DNA from: Pseudacidovorax sp. RU35E | GTDB lineage: Bacteria; Pseudomonadota; Gammaproteobacteria; Burkholderiales; Burkholderiaceae_C | Direction: 5' to 3' | NCBI RefSeq assembly: GCF_900156165.1 | Contig: NZ_FTMY01000004.1 | Coordinates: 248,001-312,000 of the forward strand | DNA length: 64,000 nt | Part shown: positions 9,235 to 16,910 of the stretch, piece after piece | Layout: each line of letters opens with the position of its first letter | Position numbering within the stretch: position 1 is the first letter of the stretch | The notes under the pieces: generated by a model | Database searches by the model: none | What the model saw: the letters and a program-made list of their open reading frames with translations, nothing else | Told to the model about the DNA's origin: nothing | Translations under genes and position numbers: made by a program

Positions 9235-10050
9235 ATGTACGAACCCGCATTCCCCGACTTCCCTATCCCAGAGCGCCAGACCAAGCCGCGCACGCTCGGC
9301 CTGACCATGATGATCGACTGGGGCATGGGGCTGGCCCGGCAGAACGACACCGTCGAATCGGCCGGCGAGTTCATCGACTTCGCCAAGATCGCGGCCGGCA
9401 TCGCCCGCTTCATGCCGCGGGATCTGCTGCATGCCAAGCTCGCCAGCTACAAGGCAGCGGGCATCTCGACCTCGCCGGGCGGCCTGTTTGCCGAGCTGGC
9501 GCTGAAGATGGGCCGCTACGACCGCTTCGTCGACGAGGTGGTGCAGACCGGCTTCACCGGCATCGAGGTCTCGGACAACCTGCTCAAGCTGGAGGCGCGC
9601 GACAAGGCCGCGGCCATTGCGCTGGCCAAGTCGAAGGGGCTGACGGTGTTCGGCGAGGTCGGCCGCAAGGAAGGCTCGATGGACGATGCCTCGCTGGTGC
9701 AGGACGTGGCCAATTGCCTCGATGCGGGGGCCGACTGGGTCTTCCTGGAGGCCTCGGAGCTGTTCGCGGGCACCGAGGTGCGGCTCGCCCTCATCGCCGA
9801 GTTGGCGCGGCGCTTTCCGCCCACCAAGCTGATCTACGAGCTGCCGGTGGTGATCATTCCCGGGGTCTCGCGCGACTACAAGCACAAGATCTGCAGCCTG
9901 CTGGTCAAGGAGCTGGGCACCGAAGTGAATCTGGCCAACCTGGAGTGGGACGAGCTCTACATCACCGAGCTCGTGCGCCGCGGCTTTGCCGGCGACACCT
10001 CGCATCCGCAAGGCGCCTACCGGCTCGCGGGCTTCGATCCGGCGGAGTAG
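9235..10050 (+). CDS. Phosphosulfolactate synthase (ComA) family protein
   Basis: A 271-residue TIM-barrel protein of the ComA family. The known enzyme adds sulfite to phosphoenolpyruvate to give (2R)-phosphosulfolactate. Family segments visible include KPRTLGLTMMIDWGMG near the N-terminus, EFIDFAKIAAG, GISTSPGG, GFTGIEVSDNLL, VFGEVGRKEG and DWVFLEASELF. The ATG follows AAGGAGA, a strong ribosome site, 29 bases after the Bug gene, so this is the third gene of the sulfatase operon. The association with a sulfatase is unusual: it could fix or release sulfite in sulfonate metabolism. No comB or comC homologue is present, so the pathway is not determined. Confidence 0.8.
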   Translation: MYEPAFPDFPIPERQTKPRTLGLTMMIDWGMGLARQNDTVESAGEFIDFAKIAAGIARFMPRDLLHAKLASYKAAGISTSPGGLFAELALKMGRYDRFVDEVVQTGFTGIEVSDNLLKLEARDKAAAIALAKSKGLTVFGEVGRKEGSMDDASLVQDVANCLDAGADWVFLEASELFAGTEVRLALIAELARRFPPTKLIYELPVVIIPGVSRDYKHKICSLLVKELGTEVNLANLEWDELYITELVRRGFAGDTSHPQGAYRLAGFDPAE

Positions 10051-10058
10051 CGAGACAG

Positions 10059-10087
10059 CATGCGGCCTTCCCAGGGATGGCCGCATG
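10059..10087 (+). terminator. Hairpin after the ComA-like gene
   Basis: Perfect 9-bp inverted repeat CATGCGGCC / GGCCGCATG with an 11-base loop, beginning eight bases after the ComA-like stop codon. There is no T-run, so it may stabilise the 3' end or act with Rho rather than being a classical intrinsic terminator. Confidence 0.45.
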
Positions 10088-10120
10088 GTGGCGTGCTTCC
10101 GGCGCCTGGATACTGCCGGC

Positions 10121-11080
10121 ATGAAACTCACGGTGCGGCAGCTGCGCTACTTCGTCGCCATCGCGCAAGGCCGCAGCTTCTCGCGGGCCGCGGCGCAACT
10201 GGCCATCGCACAGCCGGCGTTGAGCCAGAACATCGCCGCGCTCGAGGAGCTGATGGGCGTGCGCCTGTTCGAGCGGCATGCCCGGGGCGTGGACCTGTCG
10301 GCGGCCGGCGAGCGCCTGTTGACCGAGGCCCTCGAACTCCTCGCACGGCTGGACACCCTGCCTGCGCAAGTGGCGGGCAGCGAGGCGCGCATCCAGGGCG
10401 TGGTCCGGCTCGCCATGGCGGGGTCGCTGGCGGCGGTGGTGGTGGCGCCCCTGCTGCGGCTGGTGCGGCAACGGCATCCTGGGGTGTCGCTGGAGGTGAG
10501 CGAGGGGCTGTCGTCCGAGGTGCGCATGCGGCTCGAATCCGGCCGCGTCCACCTTGCCGTGATGCCGGGTGCCTCGGAATTGCAGGGCATCGCCTCGCTG
10601 CCGCTCTATGAGGAGCGATTCATGCTCTATGGCGCGGTTGCGGCGATGCAGGCGCTACCGGCTGTGCCCTCCTTCGCCCGCGTGGCCAGCCTGCCGCTGG
10701 CCGAGCCCGACGGCGCGCATGACCTGCGCAAGATCATCGAACGCGCCGCCACCCAGCAGGGCCTGCGGCTGGATGTGCGCCACGAACTGAACAGCCCGCC
10801 CATGTTGATGGCGGTGGTCCGCGAGGGCCTGGCCTTCGCGATCATGCCTCCCAGTGCCTGCGTCGATGCGGTGGCGCTCGGCGAGGTGCAGGGCCGTCCG
10901 ATCCGCGGCGGGGATCTGGCCCGCGTGCAGGCGGTGGCCTGGCCCGAGAGTCCGGCGCCGGGGCTCGCCGAGGTGGCGGTCCGCGACCTGGTCGTCGAGG
11001 TGGTGCACGGCCTCATCGCGCAAGGGCGGCTGCCAGGTCGCCGGTTGCGCGCGGCGCCGGCGACGCACACCGAGTCATAA
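10121..11080 (+). CDS. LysR-family transcriptional regulator
   Basis: A 319-residue LysR-type regulator starting MKLTVRQLRYFVAIAQGRSFSRAAAQLAIAQPALSQNIAALEE, a clean winged HTH in residues 1-62, followed by the effector-binding domain. The upstream in-frame sequence is not protein-like, so ATG 10121 is chosen. It precedes the second sulfatase-Bug pair on the same strand, repeating the arrangement at 5818-9205. The C-terminus is a short basic extension. Confidence 0.87.
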   Translation: MKLTVRQLRYFVAIAQGRSFSRAAAQLAIAQPALSQNIAALEELMGVRLFERHARGVDLSAAGERLLTEALELLARLDTLPAQVAGSEARIQGVVRLAMAGSLAAVVVAPLLRLVRQRHPGVSLEVSEGLSSEVRMRLESGRVHLAVMPGASELQGIASLPLYEERFMLYGAVAAMQALPAVPSFARVASLPLAEPDGAHDLRKIIERAATQQGLRLDVRHELNSPPMLMAVVREGLAFAIMPPSACVDAVALGEVQGRPIRGGDLARVQAVAWPESPAPGLAEVAVRDLVVEVVHGLIAQGRLPGRRLRAAPATHTES

Positions 11081-11196
11081 GAAAAAACGAAGGCTGCCTG
11101 CCCATAGACGGTATTGGACGCAGCGCCCGGCGCGGTTGCACAGTGGCGTTGCCGCGCCCCGAGCATGAAGGGCGCATCGATACGGAGACAACCGCC

Positions 11197-12645
11197 ATGA
11201 GCCGACGCAACCTCGTCGTCATCATGTCCGACGAGCACGACCCCCGCATCATGGGCTGCTCTGGACATCCTTTCGTCAAGACGCCCCACCTCGACGCCCT
11301 GGCGGCGCGCGGCCAGCGCTTCACCGACGCCTATACACCCAGCCCGATCTGCGTGCCGGCGCGCGCCGCCTTTGCCACCGGCCTGCGGGTGCACCAGCTG
11401 CGCCTGTGGGACAACGCCATGCCCTACACCGGCCGCCAGCGTGGCTGGGGCCATGTGCTGCAGGACCATGGCGTGCGGGTGGAAAGCATCGGCAAGCTTC
11501 ACTACCGCAGCGAGGAAGACCCGGCCGGCTTCGACGCCGAGCACCTGCCGATGCACGTGGTGGGCGGCCATGGCATGGTGTGGGCGTCCATCCGCAATCC
11601 CTACCGGCCGCGACCCGATGGCCCCCGCATGCTGGGTGAGCGCATCGGCCCCGGTGAATCCTCGTACACGCAGTACGACCGCTCGGTGACGGCGCGCACG
11701 GTGGAGTGGTTGCGCGACGCGGGCAATCGGCCCGACGAACCCTTCGTCCTGTACGTGGGCCTGGTCGCACCTCACTTTCCACTCGTGGTGCCGCAGGCCT
11801 TCTACGACCTCTATCCGCTGGACAGCCTGGGCGAGCCCAAGCTGCATCCCGGCACGGGCTACGAGCGCCATCCGTGGGTGCAGGAGTATTGCGACTTCAT
11901 GGGCTCCGAAGAGAAGTTCCAGGACGCCGACGAGCGCCGCCGCGCCTTCGCCGCCTACTACGGCCTCGTCTCCTGGCTGGACCATAACGTGGGGCAGATC
12001 CTCGGCGCGATCGGCGACAGCGGGCTGGGCGGCAACACCCAGGTCGTCTACACCTCGGACCATGGCGACAACCTGGGCGCGCGGGGCGTATGGGGCAAGA
12101 GCACGCTCTACGAGGAAAGCGTGAAGGTGCCCATGCTACTGGCCGGTCCTGGCGTGACGCCGGGTGTGTGCCGCACGCCGGTGGACCTGCTCGACCTGTT
12201 TCCCACCATCCTGGAGTCGGCTGGCATCGATCCGGCGCCCGAGATGGGCGAGCGGCCCGGCCGCTCGCTCTTGGACATCGCCCGCTCGCCTGCGCAGCCC
12301 GAGCGGCCTGTGCTGTCCGAGTACCACGCGGCGGGCAGTAACTCGGCAGGCTTCATGCTGCGCCTGGGTCGCTGGAAGTACCACCACTACGTGGGCTTCG
12401 CACCCGAACTCTTCGACCTGGAGACCGACCCCGAGGAGCTGCACGACCTCGCCGGTGACCCGGCGCATGCGGGCACCCTGGCAGACATGCGCGCCGCGCT
12501 GAGTCGCATCTGCGATCCCGATGCGGTGGACGCGCAGGCCAAGGCCGACCAGGCTGCCATGATCGAAGGCTACGGAGGCGTCGAGAGGGCGCACATGCTG
12601 GGGTCGTCGACCTCGACCCCGGTGCCCGCGGGCGCGACAACCTGA
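11197..12645 (+). CDS. Sulfatase, choline-sulfatase-like
   Basis: A 482-residue cytoplasmic type I sulfatase. The formylglycine motif C-V-P-A-R begins at Cys52; metal-binding residues appear in MSDEHDPRIMGC (D12) and YTSDHGDNLG. The opening SDEHDPR and the segment GDNLGARGVWGKSTLYEESVKVPM resemble choline-sulfatase and related alkyl sulfatases more than the first sulfatase at 6841. The start is set by GGAGA seven bases before ATG 11197. The substrate is unproven; no choline oxidation genes are nearby. It is followed by its own Bug receptor. Confidence 0.85.
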   Translation: MSRRNLVVIMSDEHDPRIMGCSGHPFVKTPHLDALAARGQRFTDAYTPSPICVPARAAFATGLRVHQLRLWDNAMPYTGRQRGWGHVLQDHGVRVESIGKLHYRSEEDPAGFDAEHLPMHVVGGHGMVWASIRNPYRPRPDGPRMLGERIGPGESSYTQYDRSVTARTVEWLRDAGNRPDEPFVLYVGLVAPHFPLVVPQAFYDLYPLDSLGEPKLHPGTGYERHPWVQEYCDFMGSEEKFQDADERRRAFAAYYGLVSWLDHNVGQILGAIGDSGLGGNTQVVYTSDHGDNLGARGVWGKSTLYEESVKVPMLLAGPGVTPGVCRTPVDLLDLFPTILESAGIDPAPEMGERPGRSLLDIARSPAQPERPVLSEYHAAGSNSAGFMLRLGRWKYHHYVGFAPELFDLETDPEELHDLAGDPAHAGTLADMRAALSRICDPDAVDAQAKADQAAMIEGYGGVERAHMLGSSTSTPVPAGATT

Positions 12646-12653
12646 GCATGGGC

Positions 12654-12681
12654 ATGCCGGCTGAGATGGAGCGGCCGGCAT
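12654..12681 (+). other. Hairpin between sulfatase and Bug gene
   Basis: Perfect 8-bp inverted repeat ATGCCGGC / GCCGGCAT with a 12-base loop, 8 bases after the sulfatase stop and 33 before the Bug start. There is no T-run. It may adjust the relative expression of the two genes by protecting or partly terminating the transcript. Confidence 0.4.
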
Positions 12682-12714
12682 CCGCGACAGAAAAAGAGAA
12701 CACGGAGACCACCG

Positions 12715-13695
12715 ATGAAAAGACGAGATTTTCTGGCGGCCCTGGCCGTCGGCCCCGCGGCGCTGGCGCTGCCTCGGCTGGCGGGCGCGCAGGCATGGCC
12801 GAACCAGGCGATCCGCATGGTCGTGCCCTACGCGGCCGGGGGCGGCATCGACGCCGTGGCGCGCCTCGTCGCCAAGGCGATGGGTGAGGACCTGGGCCAA
12901 AGCCTGGTGGTGGACAACCGCGGCGGTGCCGGCGGCATGCTGGGTGCCGAGATCGTGGCGCGGGCGGCACCCGATGGCTACACGGTGCTGTTCGCCGGCA
13001 ATCCGGAACTGACCATCACGCCCTGGTTGCAGAAGGCCAGCTACCAGCCGCTGGTGGATTTCAAGCCGGTGGAGCTGGTGTCACAGTCGCCGAGCGTGAT
13101 CACCTGTCTGCCCTCGCTGGGCGCGGCCACGCTGCGCGACGCTCTCGCTGCGGCGGGCACGCGTGCGGGCGGCATCACCGTGGGCACGCCGGGCAATGGT
13201 TCGCCGATGCATGTCGCGGTGGAACTGCTGCGGGCCCAGAGTGGCCTGGACATCGTGCATGTGCCCTACAAAGGCGCCGGCCCCGCGACGGTCGCGTTGC
13301 TGGGCGGTGAGATCGCATTCGCGCTGGTGGGCGCACCGCCGGTGCTGCCGCACATCGCGGCGGGCAAGATCCAGGCGCTTGCCGTGACCCAGCCCCAGCG
13401 CTCTCCGCTTCTGGCGCAGGTGCCCACGCTCGGAGAGGCCATGGGCTTCATGAAGGATGTCGACTTCGTGGCCTGGTATGGCTTGCTGGTGCCTGCCAAG
13501 GCGCCGGTGGAGGTGGTGGAACGCCTTCAGAAGTCCGCGGCCGCGGCGCTGGCCCAGCCCGCGGTGCGCGAGCGCCTCCAGGCGCTGGGCACGGACGCGG
13601 TCGCCATGCCGTCCGCATCTTTTGCGCAACGCATGCGCAAGGAGTCGGAGCAGTACCAGGAGATCATCCGGCGCTTCGGCATCAAAGCCAGTTGA
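12715..13695 (+). CDS. Bug-type tripartite tricarboxylate transporter substrate-binding protein
   Basis: A 326-residue Bug receptor. The start MKRRDFLAALAVGPAALALPRLAGA looks like a twin-arginine-type leader (RRDFLA), unlike the Bug proteins at 8222 and 27531, and is cleaved before QAWPNQ. The mature part shows IRMVVPYAAGGGIDAVAR, LVVDNRGGAGG, PDGYTVLF and HVPYKGAG. It is paired with the second sulfatase and probably binds a related ligand. No cognate membrane subunits are adjacent. Confidence 0.85.
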   Translation: MKRRDFLAALAVGPAALALPRLAGAQAWPNQAIRMVVPYAAGGGIDAVARLVAKAMGEDLGQSLVVDNRGGAGGMLGAEIVARAAPDGYTVLFAGNPELTITPWLQKASYQPLVDFKPVELVSQSPSVITCLPSLGAATLRDALAAAGTRAGGITVGTPGNGSPMHVAVELLRAQSGLDIVHVPYKGAGPATVALLGGEIAFALVGAPPVLPHIAAGKIQALAVTQPQRSPLLAQVPTLGEAMGFMKDVDFVAWYGLLVPAKAPVEVVERLQKSAAAALAQPAVRERLQALGTDAVAMPSASFAQRMRKESEQYQEIIRRFGIKAS

Positions 13696-13697
13696 TA

Positions 13698-13736
13698 GCC
13701 GTCGCGCCATCAAGCGACGGCGCCAGCGCCGGCGCT
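13698..13736. terminator. Two hairpins between convergent genes
   Basis: An 8-bp stem GCCGTCGC / GCGACGGC (13698-13705 and 13714-13721, 8-base loop) is followed by the perfect palindrome AGCGCCGGCGCT (13725-13736). They fill the 39-base gap between the Bug stop and the M16 peptidase stop on the other strand, so a bidirectional transcription stop is plausible although T-runs are absent. Confidence 0.45.
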
Positions 13737-15051
13737 ATCCCGCCAGCCGTGCGGCCAGCGCCTTCGCCTGCCGCGCAGTGACGCCCTTGCCCGTGATCGC
13801 CACGGCCGGCGCATGCGCCAGCATGCCCTCGAACACGGCTCGCACTTCGTGGGCGCCGATGTCCTCGATCATGGCCAGCGCGTCGTCCATCGGCATCAGG
13901 GCGCCGGTGGCCAGCAGCTCTTCCACCGCCTGCTCCATCGTGCCGTAGGTGCGCTCGGCGGTGCGCACGCGCGACACGGTCAGCTGGTTGCGCGCGCGCT
14001 CCAGGTGCACGGGGTCGATGGCCACCGCATGCGCACGCAGCAGATCGCCCGTGGCCGCGACCAGCGCTTCGAGCTTGTCGGGCGTGGTCACGGCGCTCAC
14101 GATGAAGTTGGCCCAGATGTCGCCCTTGTCGATGCTGGCGTCCACCGTGTAGGCCAGGCCCAGCTTCTCGCGGATGGTGTCGGCCAAGGGCGCGGACATG
14201 CCGTTGCCGAGCAGGTTGGCGGCCAGTTGCGCCGTGAGGCGCCAGCGCGGCGCGACGAGGCCCTGGGCACTTGCTGGCGCGATGGGATAGGCGATGTTGA
14301 CGAACACCTGCGAGACCTGGGTGAAGCGCCGGGCCAGGGCCTGGCCGACATAGGCGGCGGGCACGGGTGCCGTGGCCGCCGCTGCCTCGGGCGATGACGG
14401 CATCGCACCGAAGAGCTGCCCGGCCGCGGCCATCCAGGCCTCGACATCGAAGTTGCCAGCGGCCGCCACGATGGTCTTGTCAGCCACGTAGTGCGTCTGC
14501 ACATGGCGCACAAGATCGCCGCGGGTGAAGCCTTCGATGTTGGCGAGTGTGCCGATCACCGGCATGCCCATCGACGCGTCGCCCCAGATGGCGCGGTCGA
14601 GCAGGTCGTCGGCACTGTCCTGCGGGTCCTCGTCGTACTCGATGGCCTCCTGTCGGATCACGTCGAGTTCGCGCTGCAGTTCGTCTACGGGAAAGATGCT
14701 GTTGAGCACGATGTCCGCCGTCATGCGCAGCAGTGGCTCGGCATGTCGGCCCAGACCGGTCATGAAGTAAGCCGTGCTGTCCTTGCCGGTGAAGGCGTTG
14801 ACGTCGGCACCCAGGCGCTCGGCATCGAGGTTGATGGCCTGCACGGAACGTGTGGCCGTGCCCTTGAAGGCCATGTGCTCGAGCACATGGCTGATGCCGT
14901 TGGTGGCCGGCGTCTCGTCGCGCGAGCCGACGCGCAGAAACACGCCGACGCTGGCGCTCTGGACCTGCGGCATGCGAATGGCGACCAGCCGCACGCCATT
15001 GGGCAGACGGTGGACGCGCGCGGCGGAAGAAGAATCGGAGCGGGACGCCAA
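13735..15051 (-). CDS. M16-family zinc peptidase (pitrilysin / processing-peptidase type)
   Basis: A 438-residue single-copy M16B peptidase resembling mitochondrial processing peptidase beta and bacterial PqqF-like enzymes. The inverted zinc motif HVLEH is at residues 55-59 with the distal ligand Glu135 in VIRQEAIEYDED, so it should be catalytically active. There is no signal peptide, pointing to the cytoplasm. An M16 partner lacking the zinc motif is not adjacent, so it may act as a homodimer. The small XRE regulator ends three bases upstream, so the two are almost certainly cotranscribed. The target is unknown. Confidence 0.87.
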   Translation of the reverse strand: MASRSDSSSAARVHRLPNGVRLVAIRMPQVQSASVGVFLRVGSRDETPATNGISHVLEHMAFKGTATRSVQAINLDAERLGADVNAFTGKDSTAYFMTGLGRHAEPLLRMTADIVLNSIFPVDELQRELDVIRQEAIEYDEDPQDSADDLLDRAIWGDASMGMPVIGTLANIEGFTRGDLVRHVQTHYVADKTIVAAAGNFDVEAWMAAAGQLFGAMPSSPEAAAATAPVPAAYVGQALARRFTQVSQVFVNIAYPIAPASAQGLVAPRWRLTAQLAANLLGNGMSAPLADTIREKLGLAYTVDASIDKGDIWANFIVSAVTTPDKLEALVAATGDLLRAHAVAIDPVHLERARNQLTVSRVRTAERTYGTMEQAVEELLATGALMPMDDALAMIEDIGAHEVRAVFEGMLAHAPAVAITGKGVTARQAKALAARLAG

Positions 15052-15054
15052 GGT

Positions 15055-15330
15055 TCAGTGCTCCTGGCCTACCGGTTTTGGCGCAGCAGCTTGTGCTTGC
15101 ACGTCGAGGCCGTAGAGCGCCAGCAGCCCAACGATGTGCCCCACCGACACCCCCGGTTCACCCGATTCGATGCGACCGATGGTCTGCACATGCACGCCGA
15201 GGCGTGCCGCCGCTGCTGCCTGGCCGTCGCCCGCGGCGAGTCGCGCAGCCTTGGCCGCCGCGCCGAGCGCCTGGATGGTATGGAGGGCGTGGTCGCCGAT
15301 GTCGGTGGAGATGCGCTTGCCTTGGGCCAT
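15055..15330 (-). CDS. Small XRE-type helix-turn-helix protein
   Basis: A 91-residue protein, mostly one helix-turn-helix of the Cro/C1 (XRE) type: AARLAAGDGQAAAAARLGVHVQTIGRIESGEPGVSVGHIVGLLALYGLDV. It has no separate effector domain. A TTG seven codons upstream (15351) is an alternative start; neither candidate has a clear ribosome site. It immediately precedes the M16 peptidase gene and probably regulates this pair, or is an antitoxin-like solitary regulator; no toxin gene is seen. Confidence 0.75.
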   Translation of the reverse strand: MAQGKRISTDIGDHALHTIQALGAAAKAARLAAGDGQAAAAARLGVHVQTIGRIESGEPGVSVGHIVGLLALYGLDVQAQAAAPKPVGQEH

Positions 15331-15362
15331 CGGGGCATTGTCGCCCGGCAAGCGCGCCCGAC

Positions 15363-15584
15363 TCAGCTGCCAGCCTTGTCGATCTGGTCGTCGTTGGTGG
15401 AGGCGCGTGTGCCCTTCAGGTGCATCTCCACGTCGGGCGCCTTGTCGCCGACGGCGGTGACGGCTTCCTTCAGCTGGGCGGCGGTGACATTGAGCTTGCG
15501 TTCCCAGCGCTGCAGCGCCTCGTCGGAATTCACGTCGATGCGCTCGATGCCGTCGTTGCGGGTGGAGTCGGTGGTGGTGTTCAT
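15363..15584 (-). CDS. DUF3606 small protein
   Basis: A 73-residue protein matching the DUF3606 pattern: an acidic start, then IDVNSDEALQRWERKLNVTAAQLKEAVTAVGDKAPDVEMHL, where Trp, Leu and Val positions are conserved in the family. The function is unknown; members are common in stress-tolerant proteobacteria. ATG 15584 is preceded by GAGA; the open frame upstream is not protein-like. It stands 32 bases upstream of the XRE gene on the same strand and could be part of that transcript. Confidence 0.7.
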   Translation of the reverse strand: MNTTTDSTRNDGIERIDVNSDEALQRWERKLNVTAAQLKEAVTAVGDKAPDVEMHLKGTRASTNDDQIDKAGS

Positions 15585-15798
15585 GGCTGCGGTCTCATGG
15601 TTGTGAAGGTGGTTGGTGGCGTGATGCTGCGTGGCCGCCGTGCTCCGCTGTGTAGGTCGGTGTCGATGAGGGTTGCGGGCCAGGCCAGGCCGCGCCCCTT
15701 TCCTGAGCGCCGTCCGACATCCTCGTCCGCTCTCTTGCCACGACCGGCGCGGCGGGAAGCGGTCAGAGTGGCCTGCCTGTGTCAATCAAGGATCTGAT

Positions 15799-15966
15799 GT
15801 GCCCGCTACTCCTTCGTCCCAGACTGCCATGCTCAACGTCACCACGCGGCCCTTCGCACTCAGCGCCAAGGTGGAGGTCACCCCAGGCGGCCTGCTCGCC
15901 ATCGCGGCGCTTGTCACCGGCATTCTTTTGACGAGCGCCGTGATCGTGCGCGTCGCCAAGCACTGA
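15799..15966 (+). CDS. Small single-span membrane protein
   Basis: A short ORF of 55 residues from GTG 15799, which has AAGGA six bases upstream, or 45 residues from ATG 15829. The C-terminal half is one hydrophobic segment (LLAIAALVTGILLTSAVIV) ending in a basic RVAKH. The function is unknown. A single-span topology with a positive C-terminus is the only clear property. Confidence 0.5.
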   Translation: MPATPSSQTAMLNVTTRPFALSAKVEVTPGGLLAIAALVTGILLTSAVIVRVAKH

Positions 15967-16124
15967 AGGGCAGCTTCCGGTCAGCCGCGTACCCATCCGG
16001 ACGTTCAGGCCCTGTCTGCCTAGTCCGACGCGCCGGCACGGCAGTCGGTGCGTCAATGAAAGGCTCGCGGGACGGTCCCGCGCCGGTGGGCGCCTCTGAC
16101 GCACCACATCGCATGGGGATTTGC

Positions 16125-16910
16125 ATGGACCTTCAGCTACAACAGAAACGGGTGCTCGTGACCGGTGGGAGTTCCGGTCTGGGCGCCGCCATCGTGCGGG
16201 CCTTTGCCGAGGCGGGCGCCCGGGTCGCCATCAACTACCGGTCCAAGCCAGAGGCCGCGGAGTCGCTGGCCGACGCCTGCGCCCATGCGCCTGCCGGCCG
16301 GCCGATCACGGTGCATGCCGACATTGCAGACGCGCAGGCCGTGGGCGCCATGTTCGAGACGCTCGACCGCGAGTGGGGCGGCGTCGACGTGCTGGTCAAC
16401 AACGCCGGTATCGACGGCGACCATGCCCTCGGCTGGGACGCCGACCCCGAGGCCTGGGGGCGTGTGATCGACACCAACCTCAAGGGCGCGTTCCTGTGCG
16501 CGCACCACGCGCTGCGGCGTATGGTGCCGCAGAAGGCAGGCGTCATCCTCAACACCACCAGCGTGCACGAGACCATCGCCTGGAGCGGCTACAGCGCCTA
16601 CTGTGCCAGCAAGGCCGGCCTGACCATGATGGGCCGCACGCTCGCACAGGAGGCCGCGCCGCACGGTGTGCGTGTGCTCAGCCTCGCGCCCGGCGCCATC
16701 AGGACGCCGATCAACCGCAACGTGTGGGAAGACCCCGAGGGCCATGCGGACCTGCTGCGCAAGATTCCGCTCGGCCGCATGGGCGAGCCGGAGGACATCG
16801 CCGACATGGCGGTGGTGCTGGCCTCGCATGCCGCGCGCTACATGACGGGCACCACCGTCTTCGTGGACGGTGGCATGACCGACTATCCCGACTTCGCACA
16901 CGGCGGATGA
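16125..16910 (+). CDS. SDR-family oxidoreductase (glucose 1-dehydrogenase-like)
   Basis: A 261-residue classical short-chain dehydrogenase. It has TGGSSGLG for NAD(P) binding near the N-terminus, NNAGID, catalytic Ser in NTTSVHE, and Tyr/Lys in YSAYCASK, with a typical C-terminal FVDGGM. Start ATG 16125 is preceded by GGGGAT. The stop overlaps the start of the GH15 gene (ATGA), so the two are translationally coupled. That pairing suggests oxidation of glucose or another sugar released by the glucan hydrolase, though this is inference from context. Confidence 0.83.
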   Translation: MDLQLQQKRVLVTGGSSGLGAAIVRAFAEAGARVAINYRSKPEAAESLADACAHAPAGRPITVHADIADAQAVGAMFETLDREWGGVDVLVNNAGIDGDHALGWDADPEAWGRVIDTNLKGAFLCAHHALRRMVPQKAGVILNTTSVHETIAWSGYSAYCASKAGLTMMGRTLAQEAAPHGVRVLSLAPGAIRTPINRNVWEDPEGHADLLRKIPLGRMGEPEDIADMAVVLASHAARYMTGTTVFVDGGMTDYPDFAHGG

